Assembly (NCBI GenBank): GCA_938039795.1
Contig: CALHWU010000023.1
Location: 1 to 12,048 of the forward strand
Length of the DNA stretch: 12,048 bases
Reading direction: 5' to 3'
From: an uncultured Muribaculaceae bacterium
GTDB lineage: Bacteria; Bacteroidota; Bacteroidia; Bacteroidales; Muribaculaceae
The position numbers and the translations under genes are program-made. This document shows, one piece after another, positions 7,012 through 12,048 of this stretch. The notes under the pieces were generated by a model. The model did no database searches, was not told the DNA's origin, and saw only the letters and a program-made list of their open reading frames with translations. Each line of letters begins with the position of its first letter. The stretch's first letter is position 1.

Positions 7012-8136
7012 TTAAGGTTTGCCGATAGGTTCGCCCACTACCCTGACTGTCTGCGAGGGGGCCGAGGGCGCATTGGTGATCAGTGTGATCCGTGCGTTGA
7101 GAAGCTCGTCCGATGCAATCTTGCCAGGATCGACCGCGACGCTGACTGTGGCTTCTTTGCCCGGTTTGATACGTGTGGACGAGATGGTAGCCTTTACAGC
7201 CTTGTCGGGTGTATGAAGCCTGCGGACAGTCAAAAGGGATTTGCCGGTATTGGTCACAGTGAAGTTCATGACCATCGGTTTTGCCGAACGCTCTATCCGT
7301 CCGAAATCAAGACTCGTGCGGCTCAAGGTCGCTTCAGGGGCTCTCTCTCGATCCTCGATCGACATCGAGGAGAAATCCTCTTTGATTATGGCTACAGTGC
7401 TTGCCATGTCAGAGGCGCCACGGCCGTCGCTGAGTGAGATTGAGTCGGTGACCACTCCCCATGTGGGGCATTTTTCTGTGTCGAAAGTCGCAAAGATCAC
7501 AAACTGCTCTCCCGGGCCCACTGTCGGAGGCTCTACGATCGCTTTTATGTATGACGGCAGCATGCTGACTGCAGGATGTATCGAGTCGTGGGAGGCATTG
7601 TAAGCCCGCAGGGTGTGCTTGCCTGTGCGTCCCTTTTTAAGTTCGCCGAAAGGCAACACCGATGCTCCGAGACGCATGTCGCCGATTTCCACGGGATAAC
7701 GTCCGCGCAGTGAATTTGATGTCCCGATGACTGTGCCCCGGATGCTGAGCGTCGACTGTTCCTCGGCATTTGTCACGATATAGACTTTCTTTTCAAACCG
7801 TCCCGGCCGCCCCGAAGCGTCGTAGGCCACGCTTACGGTCAGTGTGTCGCCCGGAGCTACAGGCCCGGGAGCGTATTGTGGACGAGTGCAGCCGCAATTG
7901 GCTCTGGCTGACAGTACAACGAGCGGTTCGTCGCCCGTGTTGATGGCCTGGAAACGGCATGTCACACGTCCGAGACTTTCGTCGAAAGCTCCGAAATCGT
8001 ACATCTTCTCGATCCACTCGACTTTGGGGCCGACCGGTTTCTTGCGGGGGCGAGAAGATGCGGCTGCGGCCAATGAAACGATAATGGCCGCAGCTATCCA
8101 TGCTATTCTTAAAGTGGAAGAATGCTTGCAGTACAT
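7012..8136 (-). CDS. Large secreted DUF1573 protein with three immunoglobulin-like repeats
   Basis: A 374-residue protein of unknown function. The N-terminus looks like a signal peptide (hydrophobic about 10-28, followed by RPRKK), so it is probably periplasmic or surface-exposed. Three beta-rich DUF1573/ASH-like units can be seen at roughly 38-136, 150-250 and 268-370. The first has the classic pattern FGAFDE, NTGDEPLVV, ANCGCTRP (C81, C83) and APGDTLTV; the third has FGRIERS and VTNTGKSLLTV but no cysteine pair. The first unit closely resembles the small DUF1573 protein encoded seven bases upstream, suggesting duplication. DUF1573 proteins are common in Bacteroidetes and have no established function. 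It shares a probable transcript with the small DUF1573 gene and meaB. Confidence 0.88.
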   Translation of the reverse strand: MYCKHSSTLRIAWIAAAIIVSLAAAASSRPRKKPVGPKVEWIEKMYDFGAFDESLGRVTCRFQAINTGDEPLVVLSARANCGCTRPQYAPGPVAPGDTLTVSVAYDASGRPGRFEKKVYIVTNAEEQSTLSIRGTVIGTSNSLRGRYPVEIGDMRLGASVLPFGELKKGRTGKHTLRAYNASHDSIHPAVSMLPSYIKAIVEPPTVGPGEQFVIFATFDTEKCPTWGVVTDSISLSDGRGASDMASTVAIIKEDFSSMSIEDRERAPEATLSRTSLDFGRIERSAKPMVMNFTVTNTGKSLLTVRRLHTPDKAVKATISSTRIKPGKEATVSVAVDPGKIASDELLNARITLITNAPSAPSQTVRVVGEPIGKP

Positions 8137-8143
8137 TGCTCGG

Positions 8144-8524
8144 TCATTTTGGGATTATCATTCCGTTGAAGGAGAGCATTACGGGCTTGGAGGATGCGTT
8201 GGTGCGCACTTTCACTTTACGGTCGAGCTGTCCGCGGCGTCCCTCGGGGTTGAATGTGATCTTGATTTCGCCCGATTGGCCCGGTGCGACCGGTTGTGCC
8301 GGGAATGCCGGCTTTGTGCAACCGCAGCCACCGTTGCTGACTGATATGATGACGAGCGGCTCGTCACCTGTATTAGTGAACCGGTAAGTCCAGCTTACAG
8401 CACCCTTGTCGGCACGTATCGTGCCACAGTCGTGAGCAGTGGTGTCAAATGTGATTTCTGGCCCGGCTGCCATGGCTGCCATGGCCCATATGGAGGCAAT
8501 CAGTGCTAATGCTAAACGTTTCAT
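8144..8524 (-). CDS. Small secreted DUF1573 protein
   Basis: A 126-residue protein, the first gene of the minus-strand unit. It has a signal peptide (MKRLALALIASIWAMAAMA, cleavage likely after residue 19 or 20) followed by a single DUF1573 domain with HDCGTI (31-36), NTGDEPLVI (51-59), GGCGCTKP (65-72, C67 and C69), VAPGQSGEI and VRTNA. This is the typical length of stand-alone members. Function is unknown; the two-cysteine CGCT motif is conserved in the family, and a metal or disulfide role is only a guess. It is followed after seven bases by a larger paralogue. Confidence 0.9.
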   Translation of the reverse strand: MKRLALALIASIWAMAAMAAGPEITFDTTAHDCGTIRADKGAVSWTYRFTNTGDEPLVIISVSNGGCGCTKPAFPAQPVAPGQSGEIKITFNPEGRRGQLDRKVKVRTNASSKPVMLSFNGMIIPK

Positions 8525-8563
8525 TGTTACTGCATCTTGGTCATTTGCTCATTTTTAATAACC

Positions 8564-8571
8564 CAAAATTA
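8564..8571 (-). promoter_or_regulatory. Bacteroidetes -7 box for the DUF1573-meaB unit
   Basis: Read on the minus strand, TAATTTTG matches TAnnTTTG exactly. It lies 39 bases upstream of ATG 8524, predicting a leader of about 30 bases. The -33 position has no clear TTG. Confidence 0.55.
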
Positions 8572-8668
8572 CACAAAGCGGATGTCAGTGAAGTCGGTTT
8601 GAGTGTTAAAAATTATAAAACAGAGCTTGCGTCTGTCCCTAACGTATCATTGAAGATACATGAATCTC

Positions 8669-8699
8669 TTGACTCTGCCCGCATTTTTTGCTACATTTG
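8669..8699 (+). promoter_or_regulatory. Bacteroidetes promoter for the AlbA_2-WYL gene
   Basis: TTG (8669-8671) and TACATTTG (8692-8699) form a -33/-7 pair with a 20-base spacer, the best promoter match in the window. Transcription is predicted from about 8705, with a leader of about 30 AT-rich bases before ATG 8736. Confidence 0.7.
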
Positions 8700-8735
8700 C
8701 CGAATAATCATATAATATTTTAATTTCATACAATA

Positions 8736-11700
8736 ATGGAAAAATCGAATCAACCGCCCTTCTGGCTACAGGTTAAGGAAGATTATATTTTTGACAATTT
8801 TGACGGTTTGCTGAAATACCTTGAGAATTACAATTACAATCATAGCGAGGACCCCAGGCGTGATAATCCCGATTATGAGTCGTCGCTTGAGTGTATGAAA
8901 GGGATGCTTGACCGTATAACCGAACGCCTTGACCGCCATCAGTTCAGCCACCCGTTTCCTGATGATATCGACCGTCTTTCATATCTTCGTCTGTATGCTG
9001 CCACAATATTAGCCGATCTGAAGGCAGGCAATCAGCCCCATTATTATATGACCGGAATGCTCAATCTGCTTGCGCTGACTCAGAAGAATACAAAGGATGA
9101 GACATTCAAGAAACTCTGGGATATAGCAGTGGCCTGTCTGCGACGGCGCCGGATCACGCGTATGCGTATCAACTGGTCAAATATACGCAATCTCGACGCA
9201 AGCCAGCTTCCGACATTCATCATACGTCTTGCAGACGGGACGGAATTCGGTCCAGACACGGATCCACGTACTCTTTATTACGAACATTGCGGCACGCTTG
9301 CCGTCGGGCCCGATGATGTCAGTCTGGCGGCCTGCAACCTTGATCAGTTCTGTAAAATGAAACGGGCGCCGTTCGCCAGTCTCGACGGACTTCTGACCAT
9401 TGTGGCTGACAGAGACGATACCAAGTCGGAGCCTTCGTTTGACGATTTTCAGAAGCGGTCAAATGTGATGCTTCAGGGATTGAAGAATTTCAAGCCTTCG
9501 GGACGCAGGCTGAAACGGATTTACAACGATGGCGAGGAGGTCTACGTCAAAGTGACAGGCATCGATGGCGACAGGATAAAGGTGATGACGATTGATCCTG
9601 CATATGAGCTGATAAAGGGAGAACTGTTCCGTTATTTCTCACAGCCGACAGATGCGATACCGGTGCCCGATTTTTCGGCACTGTTGAAACTGACGCATCC
9701 CGGCGCCCCGGAAGAGGAGCCAGGACTGGCGGTGGGCGATGTGATGCGTGTGAAGTACAAGAAGAATGTCTCCAACAAGTTTGATGTCAGACCCGCGCTT
9801 GAATCATTTTACCGTCAGCTCGCCAAGAGCAGTTGCGCTCAGGTGTTTGACGGCATCTATGCCGGGGTGTTCGGCAGCGATTCAGGTACGCTGTGGCGCC
9901 TCAGTAATGGGCTGACGGTTGCCGTACACCGCAGCAAGTACGAGGGGGTGCCTGCCGACTATGTGGAAAGTGTGGGCGTTGCAGCCGAGGAGGGCACGAG
10001 CATCAGTCTGCAGACGTATAAGGATGTCAGCGACCAGCAGCCTCTCCGTGTCTACGCCCAGTTTGATATGTTTTATCCTTACCGTTTCGGAATGGACAAT
10101 TTCAAGCCTGAGGATGCCGACCGCAATTTTCTGTATAATTTCCTGAACGACTGCAACGCCAACTGTCCGTTCGATGACGAGCAGGAGCCGTTGAGAGAGA
10201 TGGTCGACGATCCCCGGGGTATAAGGCTTCTTGCAAATTTCATGAGCCATATACTGCGTAACGGAGATTTCGGTTCGGTTGAAAAGCTTGAGTACATTAC
10301 CGCCGCCCATATCCTGGCGCTGATGTCGGACAGGCCCGATGATGTGACATATATGGAGCTGCAGCGTCAGTATCTGGTCAGACTTGTGGCGTTCAGCCGC
10401 AACCGTGAGGTGGATGGACTTTCGCGCCAGGCGAGCGAATCACTTGCTTCAAATCCCGATGTGGTGCTGTGGCAGCGCATCATCAGCGAACTCAACCGCT
10501 ACCGACATCCTGAGACGCTGACGCTCACTACTGAAGTGCGCGACAACCAGGACGCCAGTATCAACAAGCTGATCGATGCGTCCAATTCGCTCATCGGCAT
10601 AATCAATGAGACGGAACTGAACAACATCAAGAAATCTATCGCTCAGAAACTTGGAGTGGACGACGAGTATGTTGCGATTGATTCCAACCGCACCTTCTAC
10701 GGCGAGGAGTCGTCGACTCTCGAACTGAAAAAGTCGATCGTTTTTCCGCCTGTCAACCGCCGGCGGTTCAAGGAAGTAGAGGCTGAGCCTGACGTGCAGA
10801 AGTGGGCGATACTCAAGACCGTCTGCGGCTATCTTAATTCGGAACTCGGAGGAGACCTGCTGCTTGGCGTCAATGACAACGGTTATGCTGAAGGCCTGGA
10901 TGCCGATATCAGGGAACTTGTCAAGGAGTCCAGAATCAAAGTGGCGAGCAATGATGCCTACAGCCGCTATGTGCAGTCGGTGGTTGAGGACGCGTTTGTC
11001 GATGCCGACAATTCCAATCCTATCGGTGACGTTCTCGGGTCGGATATCACTTACGCCATTGAGACGAGCAAGGAGGGTAAGGACGTGCTAAGGATTCGTG
11101 TGAAACCCTATACATTCGGTCAGGTCAGATTCAAGTCGGGGCCGAGACCCGACGGACTGCAGGATGCGTATGTGAGGCAGAGCGGCAAGACTGTCCCCAT
11201 GACCCAGGCGCTCGCCGCAAGACTGCGGGCACAGCGTACGGCACGCGATACTTCCGATATGGCTCTGCTCCGCAAGGCGGCGGCCGAGAAACGTGTGGCT
11301 GTGCTCAAGGGCTATGCCTCGTCGTCGAGTCGCGACGACCGTCATGTCGAGGTCTACAAGATATGGGAACAGCGGCGGACGATCTGCGGCTACGACATAC
11401 TGGAGAAAAAGACACGTCTGTTCAAGCTCACGAGGTGCGAGAGTGTGGAACTGACGCCACAGACCTGGAGCCGCGCCCATGGGACGACCAATCTCGATAT
11501 AGACCCGTTCGGAATGAGCTACGAGCAATTCAAGGCATCTGAAATCGCAGTCAGGCTTTCGACTTACGGCTACAGACTGATGGTGGAGGAATTCCCGATC
11601 GCGCGTCCTCTGATCCAGCCGTTGGGCGAGGCTGACGGCAATGGCGCCACGTATGAGCTGAGGTGCTCGATAAGCAGTCAGGATGGAATAGGAAGATTTG

Positions 11701-11807
11701 TCATGGGTATGCCGGGACATGCATGGATAGCCGAAGGCGAAAGCCTGAAAAATTATATAGAACAGAAATCAAAAATACTTTTACAATGTATAGATTCAGT
11801 CAACTGA
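8736..11807 (+). CDS. AlbA_2 (Schlafen-type) - WYL - WCX fusion protein with long unknown N-terminal part
   Basis: A 1023-residue, apparently cytoplasmic protein (no signal or membrane segment). Residues 1-250 are mixed helical and unassigned. Residues 255-345 and 330-445 look beta-rich; the stretches GEEVYVKVTGIDGDRIKV and VGDVMRVKYKK suggest OB/S1-like folds, a guess. Residues 460-645 are mostly helical. Residues 656-835 match AlbA_2 (Schlafen-type): ESSTLELKKS with E658 and E663, TVCGYLNSELGGDLLLGVNDNG (695-716), and later AYVRQSGKTVPM. Residues 842-910 resemble a WYL domain (KRVAVLKGY...HVEVYKIW...YDILEKKTRLFKLTR), and 935-1015 resemble its WCX extension (GIGRFVMGMPGHAWIAEGES). WYL domains sense ligands, often nucleic acids or nucleotides, in regulators; usually an HTH precedes them, whereas here it is AlbA_2. 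Biological role unknown: regulator or nuclease-like effector are both possible. Confidence 0.85.
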   Translation: MEKSNQPPFWLQVKEDYIFDNFDGLLKYLENYNYNHSEDPRRDNPDYESSLECMKGMLDRITERLDRHQFSHPFPDDIDRLSYLRLYAATILADLKAGNQPHYYMTGMLNLLALTQKNTKDETFKKLWDIAVACLRRRRITRMRINWSNIRNLDASQLPTFIIRLADGTEFGPDTDPRTLYYEHCGTLAVGPDDVSLAACNLDQFCKMKRAPFASLDGLLTIVADRDDTKSEPSFDDFQKRSNVMLQGLKNFKPSGRRLKRIYNDGEEVYVKVTGIDGDRIKVMTIDPAYELIKGELFRYFSQPTDAIPVPDFSALLKLTHPGAPEEEPGLAVGDVMRVKYKKNVSNKFDVRPALESFYRQLAKSSCAQVFDGIYAGVFGSDSGTLWRLSNGLTVAVHRSKYEGVPADYVESVGVAAEEGTSISLQTYKDVSDQQPLRVYAQFDMFYPYRFGMDNFKPEDADRNFLYNFLNDCNANCPFDDEQEPLREMVDDPRGIRLLANFMSHILRNGDFGSVEKLEYITAAHILALMSDRPDDVTYMELQRQYLVRLVAFSRNREVDGLSRQASESLASNPDVVLWQRIISELNRYRHPETLTLTTEVRDNQDASINKLIDASNSLIGIINETELNNIKKSIAQKLGVDDEYVAIDSNRTFYGEESSTLELKKSIVFPPVNRRRFKEVEAEPDVQKWAILKTVCGYLNSELGGDLLLGVNDNGYAEGLDADIRELVKESRIKVASNDAYSRYVQSVVEDAFVDADNSNPIGDVLGSDITYAIETSKEGKDVLRIRVKPYTFGQVRFKSGPRPDGLQDAYVRQSGKTVPMTQALAARLRAQRTARDTSDMALLRKAAAEKRVAVLKGYASSSSRDDRHVEVYKIWEQRRTICGYDILEKKTRLFKLTRCESVELTPQTWSRAHGTTNLDIDPFGMSYEQFKASEIAVRLSTYGYRLMVEEFPIARPLIQPLGEADGNGATYELRCSISSQDGIGRFVMGMPGHAWIAEGESLKNYIEQKSKILLQCIDSVN

Positions 11808-12048
11808 CGGCCGTAGCTGTAGCGGTGTCAATGGGTGTGTGTATGACCGGCTGCGGGCGACGTGCCGATATGAAAGAGTCAACGCCTGTGATGCTTCTGA
11901 CGGGGAGCTATTCTCCTTCCGACAGCGCAGGGGTGAAAATATGGAGTTTCGATCCACTGACGGGGGAACTCCGGATGACGGGCGGGGTAAAAGGTGTCAG
12001 CAATCCGTCGTTTTTACACGTTAGCGCTGACAGCAGCCGCATTTATGC
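11786..12048 (+). CDS. Lipoprotein lactonase / 6-phosphogluconolactonase-like beta-propeller, N-terminal part (runs off right edge)
   Basis: The visible 87 codons begin MYRFSQLTAVAVAVSMGVCMTGCG, a lipoprotein signal with lipobox MTGC and lipidated Cys23, so the protein should be anchored in an envelope membrane. From about residue 38 it reads LLTGSYSPSD, GVKIWSFDPLTGEL and NPSFLHVSADSSRIYA, the first blade of the lactonase family (Pgl/YbhE type, 7-bladed beta-propeller). Family members hydrolyse 6-phosphogluconolactone, but exported Bacteroidetes versions may have other substrates. ATG 11786 lies inside the end of the upstream gene, a 22-base overlap in another frame, suggesting a shared transcript and coupled translation. 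The catalytic region is outside the window. Confidence 0.85.
   Translation, partial: MYRFSQLTAVAVAVSMGVCMTGCGRRADMKESTPVMLLTGSYSPSDSAGVKIWSFDPLTGELRMTGGVKGVSNPSFLHVSADSSRIY

Larger units (their letters stand above)
8525..8735. other. Divergent intergenic region with two outward promoters
   Basis: A 211-base AT-rich region between the DUF1573 unit (left) and the AlbA_2-WYL gene (right). It contains a -7 box facing left (8571 to 8564) and a -33/-7 pair facing right (8669-8699). The roughly 95 bases between them hold no RNA gene or repeat that I recognise. Confidence 0.6.

Noticed and set aside
11088..11720. Open frame of 210 codons on the minus strand within the AlbA_2-WYL gene
   Set aside because: It is antisense to the WYL/WCX-coding part, with no family resemblance and no upstream promoter signal.
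8736..12048. Possible defence island around the AlbA_2-WYL gene
   Set aside because: The visible neighbours are DUF1573 proteins, meaB and a lactonase. No restriction, toxin-antitoxin, cyclase, recombinase or phage gene is visible, so a defence role is not supported by context.
1..12048. tRNA, rRNA, CRISPR array, insertion sequence or attachment site
   Set aside because: No cloverleaf-like sequence, regularly spaced repeats, transposase motifs or terminal inverted repeats were seen in the spacers, all of which are shorter than 300 bases.

Overview
This window looks like chromosomal DNA from a member of the Bacteroidales. Within that order, a gut Muribaculaceae-type genome fits best; this last step is an inference. 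The protein set points there: a PolA, a MeaB and an RNase HII of the Bacteroidetes kind, DUF1573 proteins, a NamZ-type (DUF1343) enzyme, and a lipoprotein-type lactonase. The best intergenic promoters carry the Bacteroidetes -7 box TAnnTTTG, and Shine-Dalgarno sequences are not evident. Coding density is high. I see no rRNA, tRNA, CRISPR array, insertion sequence or phage gene.

Layout. (1) 1-1198, minus strand: the 5' part of polA (5'-nuclease domain and the start of the 3'-5' exonuclease-like domain), running off the left edge. (2) 1199-1393: a divergent intergenic region with a -7 box for the next gene. (3) 1394-3214, plus: a Na+/phosphate cotransporter family protein with a C-terminal PhoU-like domain. 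(4) 3396-5861, plus: an overlapping three-gene unit of an OmpR-family response regulator, RNase HII (rnhB, probable TTG start) and a secreted NamZ-family exo-N-acetylmuramidase. (5) 5885-8524, minus: a tight three-gene unit read from right to left, made of a small DUF1573 protein, a large multi-domain DUF1573 protein and the GTPase MeaB. (6) 8525-8735: a divergent intergenic region with a promoter facing each way. (7) 8736-11807, plus: a 1023-residue protein with about 650 unassigned N-terminal residues, a Schlafen-type AlbA_2 domain, then WYL and WCX-like domains. (8) 11786 to the right edge, plus: the start of a lipoprotein lactonase (7-bladed beta-propeller), overlapping the previous gene by 22 bases.

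How they work together. Most genes are housekeeping: DNA replication and repair (polA, rnhB), phosphate transport, cell-wall sugar recycling (NamZ) and support of the B12-dependent methylmalonyl-CoA mutase in the succinate-propionate pathway (MeaB). The least explained gene is the AlbA_2-WYL protein. It joins a nucleic-acid-associated domain to a ligand-sensing module and has an uncharacterised half. It is the best candidate in the window for an undescribed function, though nothing nearby marks it as part of a known defence island. Two smaller oddities stand out: PolA appears to lack the Exo I acidic residues of the proofreading site, and the response regulator has Ala in place of one acidic-pocket residue.
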